64,000 nt of DNA from Ornithorhynchus anatinus (taxonomy: Eukaryota; Chordata; Mammalia; Monotremata; Ornithorhynchidae), in assembly GCF_004115215.2 (NCBI RefSeq), contig NC_041729.1, positions 138,564,056-138,628,055 of the forward strand, read 5' to 3'. Position numbers and translations under genes: made by a program. The notes beneath the pieces were generated by a model. It had not been told where the DNA came from. It was given only the letters and a program-made list of their open reading frames with translations, and did not search any database. Shown one piece after another: positions 53,990 through 64,000 of the stretch. The first letter of the stretch is position 1. Every line of letters starts with the position of its first letter.

Positions 53990-54297
53990 CTAATAATGAT
54001 GGTGGTATTTAGTTAAGCAATTACTATGTACCTGGAACTGTACTGAGTGATTGGGTGGGTACAAGAAAATCAGATTAGACATAGTCCTTAACCCACATAG
54101 GGATCATAACTTTTAGCGGGTGGAGAATAGGTATTGATCCCCATTATACAGTTGGAAAACTGAGGCAAAAAGAAGTGGAGTGATTTGCCCAAGGTCACCC
54201 ATCAGGCATGAGGTAGAGCAGGGATTAGAACTCATGTCCTCTGTTGAATAGAGCTGAACTCTTTCTATTAGGCCATACTGCTTCCATTAGATTCACA
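53990..54297 (-). mobile_element. Mon-1 SINE, old, shared with unit 1
   Basis: Diverged antisense copy at the unit's left edge; counterpart of 40121-40408. Confidence 0.82.
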
Positions 54298-54819
54298 GAG
54301 ACGAATTAAGAGGGGGAAAGAGGACCTCAACAACATTTCCCAGACTCACTCCTTCTACATCTTTAGAGCCACGATTATGGTCCAAACCTTCATCATCTTT
54401 TGCTTGACTAATACATCAGCATCCTTACTGACTTCCTCATCTCCAGCAACTCCCCTTCCCTACCTTACATTCCATTTACCATATCAAACTTCCTAAAGCA
54501 CAGTTCATAATTGATCACTTCCTTCCTCAAAATCTCCAATGATCACCCATTTTTCTCTGCAAATCTGAATTTCACAGAAGCAAAGGGAAACTCCACCAGT
54601 TATAGCCTTATATCTCCACTCTATGCCCCCTCTGAATACTGGCCTCCAGTTCTCTCATATATATTCATTGTGTGTCTGCCTGCATTCTCTTTTGCTTCAT
54701 AAACTTCTCAAAGAGAAGTGTGTTTTCACTTGTATTTTGCACTTCCAAGTGATTATTACAGTGCTCACTACCCAGTAGGTGCTCAGTTAATACTAATTAT
54801 TAATATTCTTATTATAATG

Positions 54820-55310
54820 GTATAGGGGAGGAGGAGGGAGATGAGAAGGACAAGGACAAGGATGAGGAGGATAAAGAGGAGGGAGAGGAAGAGGATAAGG
54901 ATGAGGAGAATGAGGAGGACAAGGAGGAGGGCAAGGATGAGAATAATGATAATAATAGTAATGTTGGTATTTGTTAAGCACTTACTATGTGCAGAGCACT
55001 GTACTAAACACTGGGATAGATACAGGGTAATCAGGTTGTCCCACAAAAGGCTCACAGTTAATCCCCATTTTACAGATGAGGTAACTGAGGCACAAAGAAG
55101 TTAAGTGACTTGCCCACAGTCACAAAGCTGACAAGTGGCAGAGCTGGCATTTGAACCCATGACCTCTGACTCCCAAGCCCAGGCTCTTTCCACTGAGCCA
55201 TGCTGCTTCGAGAAGGAGGAGAGGGAGAAAGAGGAGGACGAGGAGGATAGAGGAGGATAAGGAGGAAGAAGCTGAGGAGTGGAAGAAGAAGAAGAGGAGA
55301 ACTTATTAGA
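54820..55310. repeat. Polypurine tract split by a SINE
   Basis: GA-rich sequence at 54820-54944 and 55214-55310, counterpart of 41300-41590. The short open frames on both strands are simple-sequence artefacts. Confidence 0.88.
54945..55213 (-). mobile_element. Mon-1 SINE in the polypurine tract
   Basis: Full-length antisense copy with an (AAT)n tail. Unit 1 lacks it, so it postdates the unit duplication. Confidence 0.92.
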
Positions 55311-55715
55311 AAAGGCTGGGAGGGGGGCAGGGAATATTCAGAAGACAAGGTCAAGCATTAAGCTAACCTTATTATTTTATGTAAGTGAGAGAATGCCATT
55401 ATCTCCACTAAAAACAGAACAAACTGGAGCAAGGAGGATTTAGGCTAGACAGAAGAAAATGTCCTGACAGTGAGGATTGTTAACCTTGTGTTTGATCAAT
55501 ACTAGGATAGTTGCTGAATAGAGATCTTAAAAGAAATATGCCACAATTTCATCTGGGCTGCACATAGGCTTTCTCAGAGATAGGGGGCTGGATTCTTTGA
55601 TATCAGGAACCTTCCCTTGGATGGCTAAGAATTCATTATGAAGAACCCCTGTAATCTCAAACTCAACCATAGGTACAGTGTTAAACTTTTACATACTTTA
55701 TGTTTTTCTCCTCAG

Positions 55716-55973
55716 GTTGGCTCAAGGTCTTTGACGGGCCTCGGGTCTGGGAATACAATCTTTGTCCTCCCTTCTGGGGCCTCTGAGCCAGTGAAAGAAG
55801 GAAGTACAAAGGTCTGGGTCCTTTCTCTGCTGGAGAGCCCTGTGGGGGAAAGCAGCAGAGACACCATGTAAAATCCCTGTCCTGGTCCAACCCATAGCCT
55901 GAAGCTCCTGATTCTCATTCTGCCACTTGGCTTCTGGCTTCTCCACACAGCTGAGTTCCAGCCTGGGTTCAAG
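55716..55973 (+). promoter_or_regulatory. Candidate 5' untranslated exon of the OR52N-like pseudogene
   Basis: Acceptor TGTTTTTCTCCTCAG (AG at 55714-55715) and donor TTCAAG|GTGAGAC (GT at 55974). It is 258 bp, the same length as its counterpart at 41993-42250. Confidence 0.5.
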
Positions 55974-55975
55974 GT

Positions 55976-56397
55976 GAGACTTTGTCATTTCTACTCCCTC
56001 TTCTGGGTGAATGGGTATGCATGGACAAAGATGGATTTGCTGTAAAGACACCAGGTCCTCTAATTGTGAGAGGAAGAACCAGGAACGGGGGTCAAGGGTC
56101 ATGCTTTGATCCCTCTGTACACCTGCAGCCAGGAATGCACTGGGCATCCACCGAGGGGCATCTGTCAGGGGTGGGAGAGGGATGGTCCACCCCAGACACT
56201 CAAAGGTGGAGGGATAGACAGAACAGCAGTCACAGGAGCATCTGGGACATGAAGAGGTCTCCAAAGAAGAGAAGGGTGGGGGATGGAGTTGGATTTTTCT
56301 GGTTAAAACTAGATCAGGAGGATACTTACAGAGTGGAAGGGAGTTGAGGAAGGGCACCAGATGACCAGCAAATGTCTGTGGGTACTGCCAAAAGGCA
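55976..56397. other. Predicted intron of unit 2, no gene
   Basis: Aligns with 42253-42610 in unit 1. A 248-codon minus-strand frame overlaps this region but is not conserved in unit 1. Confidence 0.5.
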
Positions 56398-56661
56398 TTC
56401 GAGAAGCAGAGTGGCTCAGTGGAGAGACCCCCGGCTTGGGAGTCAGAGGTCATGGGTTCAAATCGCAACTCAGTGATTTAACAGCTGTGTGACTTTGGCC
56501 AAGTCACTTCACTTCTCTGTGCCTCATTTATCTCATCTGTCAAATGGAAATGAAGACTGTGAGCCCTACATGGGACAACCTGATGACCTTGTATTTACCC
56601 CAGTGCTTAGAACAGTGCTAGGCACCTAGTAAGCGCTTAACAAATACTAACATTATTATTT
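56398..56661 (+). mobile_element. Mon-1 SINE
   Basis: Full-length + strand copy starting GAGAAGCAGAGTGGCTCAGT, immediately followed by another. Confidence 0.92.
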
Positions 56662-56940
56662 AGAGAAACAGCATGGCTTAGTGACAAGAGCCTGGGCTTG
56701 GGAGTCAGAGGTCGTGGGTTCTAATCCCAGCTCCATCATTTGTCAGCTGTGTAATTTTGGGCAAGTCACTTGAGTTCTCTGGGCCTGTTAACTCATCTGT
56801 AAAATGGGGATGAAGAGTGTGAGCCCCAGGTGGAACAACCTGATAACCTTGTATCTATCCCAGTGCTTAGAACATTGCTTGGCAAATAGTAAGCACTTAA
56901 CACATGCCATCATTATTATTATTACTATTATTACTATCAT
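56662..56940 (+). mobile_element. Mon-1 SINE
   Basis: Full-length diverged + strand copy with an (ATT)n tail, directly after the previous copy. Confidence 0.9.
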
Positions 56941-57422
56941 TTGGCGTTGTCCCTTTAAGAAAATCCACTGACCAACAGAAAGCCTAGACATCTTGTCCCA
57001 ACTATGACCCCTCAGCTGGACGATGGAACCAGGAAGACTGGGTGGGGAGCGGGTGATGGGGTGGGCCCGGGGGCGGGTTAGAGGGAGGTGGGGGAATTGT
57101 GATGGGACAATGTGGCCAATCATTCTTCCTACCCACAGGTTTGGGGAAATTCTGTATCCAGCTGCCCAGCAGTAGCAAGAGTTTAATTTCATGGCTCAAC
57201 ACAGGATATTTCTGAGAGAAATATTGCTTTCTGAACATCAAGATTCTGGGATGACTACAATGCATGGATGGGCAGGAATTACCTGTCTTCTCTGCTCCAG
57301 GTTGGGTGGCACCTGATCAGCCCCAACAAATTGGCAGCTCAGAGGTCTGGGACTGTTAATGCTGCCTCTCTTCTCTTCCCACCCTTCCAAGAGTGCCAAG
57401 ACTGGTAGAGAATGTGGCAAGC

Positions 57423-58417
57423 ATGTCATTTCCCAACAGCTCCAGCTTTGTCCCAATGCTTTTCACCCTGAATGGCATCCCAAATCTGGAGGCCCTGCAT
57501 GCCTTGCTCTCCCTCCCTTTATGCTCCATGCATGTCATCACCATGGTGGGGAACTGTGGACTTCTGTACCTCATTTGTCATGAGGAGGCACTGCACCAGC
57601 CCATATACTACTTCCTGGCCATGCTGTCTTCCACAGACCTGGCCATGTGCAGCAACACAGTGTCCAGAATGCTCCTTCTCTTTTGGTTCAATTTAAGGGA
57701 GATCAACTGTAGCACCTGCCTCATCCAGATGTTTTTTGTCCACACCTTTATGGGGATGGAATCTGGGGTACTCATGCTCATGGCCCTGGATCACTATGTG
57801 GCCATCTGCTACCCTCTGAGACACTCCACCATCTTAACCAATGCCATCATTGTGAGAGCTGGGCTGGCCACTTACCTCAGGGTGGCCATTCTGAGCATTC
57901 CCTTCACTTTCTTTAACAAGAGACTGCCCTTCTGCCATGGCCATGTCATCCCCCATACCTACTGTGACCACATGTCTGTAGCCAAGGTTTCCTGTGGTAA
58001 CATCAAGGTCAGTGCTGTCTATGGGCTGACAGTTGCCATTCTTATTGGGGGATTTGACATCATCTGCATTCCACATCCTACACTGTGATGGATTTGACAT
58101 CATCTGCATTTCCGCATCCAACACTGCGATCCTTAGGGCTGTGGTGAGCCTGTCTTCAGCAGAGGTGAGCACAAAGCCTTCAGCACCTGCACGGCTCACA
58201 TCTCTGTCATCATCATCACCTATGTCCCGGCCTTCTTCTCCTTCTTCACCCACCGCTTTGGGGGCACACCATCCCCCACCACAAACACATCATCATTGCC
58301 AACTTGTACCTAGTGCTGCCTCCGATGATGAACCCCATTGTCTACGGGATGAAGACCAAGCAGATCCAGGAAGCTGTGGTCAGGATGTTGGGTGGGAAAA
58401 GGGGCAATGACCCATGA
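57423..58417 (+). pseudogene. OR52N-like receptor pseudogene
   Basis: Sibling of the gene at 43972-44952. The start ATG at 57423 gives the family-type N-terminus MSFPNSSS. The frame stays receptor-like through TM5 (about 222 codons). About 40 bp are then duplicated in tandem near 58049-58130 (GATTTGACATCATCTGCATT occurs twice), which introduces a stop at 58088. At least two further one-base losses follow, in the KAFSTC region near 58165 and in the GGHT region near 58263. The DRY motif is DHY, which alone would probably impair G-protein coupling. It keeps the loop cysteine (VSCGN) that the intact gene has lost. The end is set at the stop at 58415-58417, in the frame that continues from TM7. 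Confidence 0.95.
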
Positions 58418-58451
58418 TGCCTGACCTCAGAGACCAGAAATGAGCTGGGGA

Positions 58452-58781
58452 ATAATAATAATAATACTGCTAGTAATAACAATAATGATAACAAAAATCA
58501 TGACAGTGGCATTTAAGTGCTTACTGTGTGTCAGGCATTTGACTAAGCACTGGGGTAGATACAAGATAAGTGGGTTGGACACAGTCCCTGCTCAACATGT
58601 TGCTTACAGTCTAAATGGGAGGGAGGATAGGTGTTGAATTCCCTTTGTTCAGAAGAAGAAACTGGAGGACAGGGAAAGTAAGTGACAGGGAAAGTAAGTG
58701 ACTTGCACTAGCACATGCATTAAGTGTCAGAGTTGGGGTTCAAACTCAGATCCTCACTCTCCACTAGGCTATATTGCTCCT
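58452..58781 (-). mobile_element. Old Mon-1 SINE, shared with unit 1
   Basis: Diverged antisense copy, counterpart of the split SINE at 44970-45475. It carries a private tandem repeat of AGGGAAAGTAAGTGAC near 58672-58702. Confidence 0.8.
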
Positions 58782-58960
58782 TAAGGCCAAGGGCCTTCTT
58801 CAGCGGAGAAAGCCAAGGAATGAGGAGATCAGCAGTGATGTTTGATGTGTTGTCCAAAGCTCCTTATTTCATGACAGGAAGAACACCCATCTGTCTTTGG
58901 CATAAATGTTTTCTTGGAAAATATTTGGATTGGATTTGTGAAATCATCCTGTTGGCCTGT

Positions 58961-59224
58961 TAGAGAAGCAGCGTGGCTCAGTGGAAAGAGCATGGGCTTT
59001 GGAGTCAGAGGTCATGAGTTCGAATCCCAGCTCTGCCACTTGTCAGCTGTGTGACTGTGGGCGAGTCACTTCACTTCTCTGGGCCTCAGTTCCCTCATCT
59101 GTAAAATGGGGATTAAGACTGTGAGCCCCTATGTGGGACAACCTGATTCCCCTATGTCTACCCCAGCGCTTAGAACAGTGCTCTGCACATAGTAAGCGCT
59201 TAACAAATACCAACATTATTATTC
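58961..59224 (+). mobile_element. Mon-1 SINE, young
   Basis: Near-consensus full-length copy starting GAGAAGCAGCGTGGCTCAGT, with a short ATTATTATT tail that runs straight into an L2 tail. Confidence 0.93.
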
Positions 59225-59355
59225 GATTAGACTGTAAGCCCATCAAACGGCAGGGACTGTCTCTATCTGTTGCCAACTTGTTCATCCCAAGCGCTTAGTA
59301 CAGTGCTCTGCACATAGTAAGTGCTCAATAAATACTATTGAATGAATGAATGAAT
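59225..59355 (+). mobile_element. L2 LINE 3' end, young
   Basis: About 130 bp of near-consensus L2 tail starting CGATTAGACTGTAAGCCCAT, directly joined to the preceding Mon-1. Confidence 0.9.
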
Positions 59356-59504
59356 GTTCCCAGAATTTATCAATTCTAAAGACTGTTTGTCTATACTATT
59401 AGTGACCATATACTGTGGATTGATTCTATACTATTACTGACCATATACTATGAATTGATTCCCTAGAACTGGAGATTACTCCTAGACATCTAGCTAGTTA
59501 ACCA

Positions 59505-59560
59505 TTCAATCAATTAATAGTATTTATGGAGTCTTTCTGTGCACAGAAAACTGTACTGAT
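59505..59560 (-). mobile_element. L2 LINE 3' end, shared with unit 1
   Basis: Decayed antisense tail (ATCAATTAATAGTATTTATG), counterpart of 46030-46105. Confidence 0.6.
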
Positions 59561-59964
59561 CACTGACCAGAGTCCTGTAGGAAAAGTCATTTAGCCATGG
59601 AACTGGCTCTGAAGGTCTGGATAGCAGTACCAGGTGCAGCACCAATTCCGGTTCAGGAGCCACAGCTGAGGTAAGGGTTGAATAGAAGTGAGGGAGTGTC
59701 ATCATTGTCTTCTTTAGTTCTGGGCTGAGTGAAGGTGGCTGATGAGCTTGGGCCTGGAACTGGGAGATTCAAGAGAAACCATTTGGAGTTAGGAGCACAT
59801 ATGTAGCAGAGAGCAGTACTCTGCCAGTCTGGGTAAGCTGAGCTCAAACCGTTTCAAAACGTAAGACTGTCAGACACTGGCATAAGAGGTGGGAGCAGGA
59901 GCATTTAAATTGGAGACAAGCACTGGTTTTATGCCCTTCAGATCTAGTCTTGAGATGATTTCAA

Positions 59965-61390
59965 TATGTGATCACTCGGTCATTTACTAAGTGCTTCCAG
60001 TGTGCTAAACCCTGGGGGTAAATCCAGGGTTAAGAGATAGGACTAAGTCCCTGTCCTACATGTGTATAGGACTATCTTGCCCCACATTACAGATGCTCAT
60101 GTTGAGTTTTAGGTGGCGGGCCGACATCCAGTTGGAGACATCCTGGAGGCAGGAGGAGATGCGAGCCTGAAGGGAGGGGGAGAGGACAGGGGCGGAGATG
60201 TAGTTCTGCGTGTCATCTGCATAGAGATGGTAGTCAAAGCCGTGAGAGCGAATGAGTCCACCAAGGGAGTGAGTGTAAATGAAGAACAGAAGAGGGCCAA
60301 GAACTGACCCTTGAGGAACTCCAACAGTTAAAGGATGGGAGGCGGAGGAGGCACCTGCGAAGGAGACCAAGAATGACCGGCCAGAGAGATAAGAGGAGAA
60401 CCAGGAGAAGACAGAGTCCGTGAAGCCAAGGTGAGATAAGTTGTAGAGGAGGAGGGGATGGTCGACAGTGTCAGGCAGCAGAGAGGTCAAGGAGGATCAG
60501 AATGGAGTAGGAGCCATTGGATTTGGCAAGAAGGAGGTCATGGGTGACCTTAGAGAGAGCAGTCTCGGTAGAGTGGAGGGGACGGAAGCCAGATTGTAGG
60601 GGGTCCCGGAGAGAATGGGAGTTAAGGAATTCTAAGCAGTGAGTGTAGATGACTCGTTCTAGGATTTTGGAAAGGAAGGGTAGTAGGGAGATAGGGCGAT
60701 AACTGGAAGGGGAAGTGGGGTCGAGAACGGGTTTTTTTAGGATGGGGGAGACGTGGGCATGTTTGAAGGCAGAGGGGAAGGAGCCATTGGAGAGTGAGTG
60801 GATAAAAATAGAAGTTAAGGAAGAGAGGAGGGCAGGGGCGATGGTTTTTATAAGGTGAGCGGGAATGGAGTCCAAGGCGCAGGTGGAGGGGGTGGCACTT
60901 GCGAGGAGGGAGGAGATCTCCTCTGAGGATACTGCAGGGAAGGATGGGAAAGTAGGGGAGAGGGTTGGTGATAGGGAGGGGAGAGGAGGAGGGGTGACTT
61001 TGAGAAGCTCAGACCTGATTGTGTTGATTTTTGTGATGAAGTAGGTGGCCAGATCACTGTGGGTGAGAGATGGGGGAGGGGGAGGAACAGGGGGCCTAAG
61101 GAGAGAGTTAAAGGTCCGGAACAATTGGCGGGGGTGACGGGCATGGGTGTCAATGAGGGAGGAGAAGAAGTTTTGCCTGGCGCAGGAGAGGGCAGAGCTA
61201 AGGCAGATATAGGGTAATCAGTTAGTCCCACGTGGGGCTCACAGTCTCAATCCCCATTTTACAGATGATGTACCTGAGGCACAGAGAGGTTAAGTGACTT
61301 GCCTGAGGACACACAGCAGACAAGTGGTAGTGCTGAGATTCGAACCCACATCCTCTGACTCCCAAGTCTGGGTTGTTTCTACTAAGCCAT
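59965..61390 (-). mobile_element. Old Mon-1 SINE split by an internal L2 fragment
   Basis: Antisense Mon-1 in two parts (59965-60090 and 61206-61390), the same ancestral SINE as 46490-47860 in unit 1. Confidence 0.72.
60091..61205 (-). mobile_element. L2 LINE internal fragment without a 3' end
   Basis: Antisense. It covers the linker and the N-terminal part of the reverse transcriptase ([32 protein letters not shown]) and, after a single frame change near 60480, the catalytic part ([17 protein letters not shown]). It stops near NMS, about 230 codons before the usual end, with no 3' UTR or tail. L2 copies normally keep the 3' end, so this one was probably trimmed or moved by recombination. 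Confidence 0.9.
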
Positions 61391-61419
61391 GCTGCAGTTC
61401 CACATGCTTACTGGATGCT

Positions 61420-61965
61420 AAATATAATAATTATGACATTTGTTATGCGCTTTCTACGTGTCAAGCCCTGTGGTAGATATAATAATAATAATAATAATAA
61501 TGTTGGTATTTGTTGAGCACTTACTATGTGCCGAGCACTGTTCTAAGCGCTGGGGTAGACACAGGGGAATCAGGATGTCCCACGTGGGGCTCATAGTCTT
61601 AATCCCCATTTTACAGATGAGGTAACTGAGGCACAGAGAAGTTAAGTGACTTGCCCACAGTCACACAGCTGACAAGTGGCAGAGCTGGGATTCGAACTCA
61701 TGGCCTCTGACTCCAAAGCCCGTGCTCTTTCCACTGAGCCACGCTGCTTCTCTAAGCTGATCAGGCATGGTCCTTGTCTCTCCTGGGACTCCCAGTCTTA
61801 GGGAGGAGAAGAGATAATCATTTAAACCCCATTTTATAAATGAGGAAACTGAGGCACAGAGAAGCAAGTGACTTGGTCAAGGAAAATGGCAGACCCAGAT
61901 TTAGAACCCAGGTCTCTTGATGCCCAATCCTGTGCTTTTTCCACTAGGCCATGCTGTTCCCCAAT
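61420..61965 (-). mobile_element. Old SINE split by a young Mon-1
   Basis: Old antisense copy (61420-61480 and 61757-61965) interrupted by a near-consensus full-length antisense Mon-1 (61481-61756). It corresponds to the remnant at 47870-50620 in unit 1. Confidence 0.82.
61481..61756 (-). mobile_element. Mon-1 SINE, young
   Basis: Full-length antisense with an (AAT)n tail and the head GAGCCACGCTGCTTCTC; inserted in an older SINE. Confidence 0.94.
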
Positions 61966-62163
61966 GTCTTTGCCACTTTCTGTGTACTTACCTCCTGCTT
62001 AAAGCAACCATATAGCCGTAGGGAAATATATCTGTTGCTTTTTCAGATACTAAAAAAGTATTGTGTGTGTTGTATTATAGGTATTCACATCAGAGTTTGG
62101 AACCTCAAAATTGATAATTGTAGATCATTTTTTTATTCAGCCATCTAATCCCGCTATATTAAT

Positions 62164-62505
62164 CTTGTCTTGTTCTTTTAAGTCATTTCTGACCTAGAGC
62201 GACACCGGGAACACATCTCTCCCAGAACGCTGCCGCTCTCCATCTGCAATCGTTCTAGTAGTGGATCCATAGAGCTTTCTGGGTAAAAATACGGAAGCGG
62301 GTTTACCATTGCCTCCTTCCAGGCAGTCACCTTGAGGCTCCCCTTAGCGGACCTTGAAGCTCTGCCCTTGACTCTCTCCCATGCTGCTGCTCCCCAGCAC
62401 AGGTGAGTTTTGACTTGTAGAAGATTACCTTCCACTCGCTAGCCACTGCCAAGTTAGAAATGGGTAGGCTGCTGTCTGACTCTCCCTCCCATACTTCCTA
62501 TATGG
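62164..62505 (-). mobile_element. RTE/BovB-like 3' end or SINE, second copy
   Basis: Antisense copy of the element at 8943-9305 (TCTTGTCTTGTTCTTTTAAG at its 3' end, GACTCTCTCCCATGCTGCTG inside). Unit 1 has the uninterrupted site (near 50790-50805), so it inserted after the unit duplication. Confidence 0.75.
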
Positions 62506-63384
62506 ACTCTGTTCTTCCTTCTGATTCCACTATTTGTCAATTCCTTTGGTCTGTCTGTTTATGCCACTGCACTGCAAAGCTTCATGAGGTCAGGAAGTGA
62601 GTGTCTTGCTTCTGTCATACTTTCCAAAATAGTGAGGAAAATGCTTTGTTTTTTCTGACATTCAATAAATTCCACTGACTGAATGGTCATCCAGCAGAGC
62701 CCTGTGCACACAGTAGCACTCAATACATCCCCCTGCACGCAATATATTTTCATTACAGAGTTTCCCCAAAAATAGGCTTTCAAGAATTACTGATGTGTAG
62801 TTAAGTGCTTTGGGACCGATAGGCTAAACAAGTGCTAAAAGGGTACAGCGCAAAGTGCTTAGTTGAGGCAGAAAAAGACAAGGAGGCAGGAAAAACAAGA
62901 CTTAATTGGGGAAGGTCTTTTTGGAGGAAAAGTGGCCTTAATAAGATTTGGAAGATGGGGAGAGTGGTGGTCTGTTGTATATGGAGAAGGAGGGAGTTCC
63001 AGTACAGAGGGAGGATGAGGGAAAGTCATCAGTGCTGAGATACATGAAATGTCAGAAAGCTACTGACCATAAATACAGAGACAGATAAACATGGGCACGG
63101 ATGACTGATCATGATGGAGTTCCCTGTAGTGGGGGAAGATAGATATGTCACAGCCCTAACTTCAGAACGGAGAACCAACACAGAGGAATTAATGGTAGAG
63201 CTAGTGGCTTGCATCCATGACTAAATAGAATCTCTTTCCCACAAAATCTTTAAAGAAAGGACAGACCCTTCTGTCTCAGTTGAGGGGAGTTCTAGAGGCA
63301 GAGGAATGGACTCTAAGAGGATGGGAACAACGTTTGAATGACTAGGAGGCCCTAAAATCACTTGCTTTCAAATACAAGCAATCT
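62506..63384. other. Unit 2 right-hand segment, no gene
   Basis: Aligns with 50805-51638 of unit 1. No gene is seen. Confidence 0.45.
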
Positions 63385-64000
63385 TGCCATACATCCCTTC
63401 TCTCCTTCTACATCCCAGCCTGCACACTCCGCTTTTCTGGTGTGTTAACTTTCTCACTGTGCCTCTTTCTCTCCTGTCCCGCCTTTGACCTTGGCTCAAG
63501 TCCTGCCTCTGGCCTGGAACAGCTTCCCTCCTCAAATTCTCCAAATGACCACACTTCCCCTCTTCAAAGCTCTACTAAAGGCTCACCTCCTCCAAGAGGC
63601 CTTCCGAGACTAAGCTCTCCTTTTCCTCAGCTCGCCTTCCCCTTTGCCCTGACTCATCACTCCCTTAGAGAAGCAGCGTGGCTCAGTGGAAAGAGCACGG
63701 GCTTTGGAGTCAGAGGTCATGGGTTCGAATCCCGGCTCGGCCACTTGCCAGCTGTGTGAATTTGGGCAAGTCACTTAACTTCTCGGTGCCTCAGTTACCC
63801 CATCTGTCAAATGGGGATTAACTGTGAGCCCCAAGTGGGACAACCTGATTACCCTGTGTCTACCCCAGCGCTTAGAACAGTGCTCGGCACATAGTAAGCG
63901 CTTAACAAATACCAACATTTATTTTTATTTTATTTACCCTTCTACCCCCCACCCCACAGTCCTTGTGTATATATGTACATATCTATAATTCTATTTATAT
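63385..64000 (+). mobile_element. L2 LINE 3' region split by a Mon-1, runs off the window
   Basis: C-terminal coding remnant and 3' UTR (CAAGAGGCCTTCCGAGACTA) at 63385-63665, resuming at about 63926 (CCCCACCCCACAGTCCTTGT) to the window end. The tail is outside the window. Confidence 0.88.
63666..63925 (+). mobile_element. Mon-1 SINE, young
   Basis: Near-consensus copy from GAGAAGCAGCGTGGCTCAGT to an ATTTATTTTTATTTT tail, inserted in the L2 3' region. Confidence 0.94.

Larger units (their letters stand above)
53990..63380 (+). repeat. OR52N-like unit 2
   Basis: Second copy of the OR52N unit. It contains the pseudogene at 57423-58417. Its specific insertions are the Mon-1 in the polypurine tract, a pair of Mon-1 copies in the predicted intron, a SINE plus L2 pair after the gene, an internal L2 fragment and the RTE-like element. 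Confidence 0.8.

Noticed and set aside
55722-56468. 248-codon minus-strand open frame
   Set aside because: It runs through part of a Mon-1, an intron-like segment and the candidate exon, has no recognisable domain, and the homologous region of unit 1 has only short frames.
63666-63740. tRNA-like head with A and B box words (GGTTCGAATCC) here and in many other places
   Set aside because: These are the tRNA-derived 5' ends of Mon-1 SINEs: no cloverleaf 3' half, always followed by the Mon-1 core and tail.

Overview
The window is vertebrate genomic DNA, almost certainly from a monotreme (platypus more likely than echidna). The evidence is the repeat content. Dozens of copies of the monotreme Mon-1 SINE (a tRNA-derived core-SINE) and many fragments of L2 LINEs, whose 3' tails read AATAAATACTATTGAATGAATGA, fill most of the non-genic sequence on both strands. 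The only host protein-coding genes I can support are intronless-coding-exon olfactory receptors (ORs), all on the + strand and all of the class I (fish-like) type.

Positions 1-29,560 form a tandem array of OR56-like receptor units. Four units carry a coding exon. Three are intact (5049-6008, 12145-13104, 27089-28048; 319 codons each). One is a pseudogene (17936-18988) with a frameshift near its start and an 88-bp antisense Mon-1 inserted in the coding region. A fifth, decayed unit (about 28,440-29,560) has the upstream part of the unit but no receptor. Each of the four complete units also has, 1.2-1.5 kb upstream of the start codon, a conserved block with a TATA-like TAAATA/TATAAAG box followed about 100 bp later by a perfect splice donor (CTG|GTGAGTACC). 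I read this as the shared promoter and first untranslated exon of the family.

Positions 29,560-40,120 are a gene desert of nested L2 and Mon-1 insertions. It includes a 5'-truncated L2 at 32,578-34,179 whose remaining reverse-transcriptase frame is still open (YADD catalytic motif present).

Positions 40,121-63,380 are two diverged copies of a roughly 13.5-kb unit carrying OR52N-like receptors. Copy 1 has an intact gene (43972-44952); copy 2 has a pseudogene (57423-58417) with several frame breaks, a short internal duplication and a DRY-to-DHY change. Both copies keep a 258-bp sequence bounded by good acceptor and donor sites, a candidate shared 5' untranslated exon. Many insertions are present in one unit and absent from the other, so the repeats can be dated relative to the duplication: the young L2 at 51,639-53,191, the Mon-1 inside the polypurine tract at 54,945-55,213, and the RTE-like element at 62,164-62,505. 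The window ends inside an L2 3' region interrupted by a young Mon-1.

OR56 and OR52N receptors also lie near each other in the class I OR cluster of other mammals (human 11p15.4, beside the beta-globin locus), so this is probably the monotreme counterpart of that cluster. I found no bacterial-style system, CRISPR array or unknown multigene system. The most interesting signals are the conserved OR promoter/first exon, the changes in start codon and disulfide cysteine in the OR52N-like gene, two unclassified LTR-like insertions, and the insertion nests with readable target-site duplications. All repeat boundaries are read by eye and are good to about 10 bp unless a target-site duplication is given.
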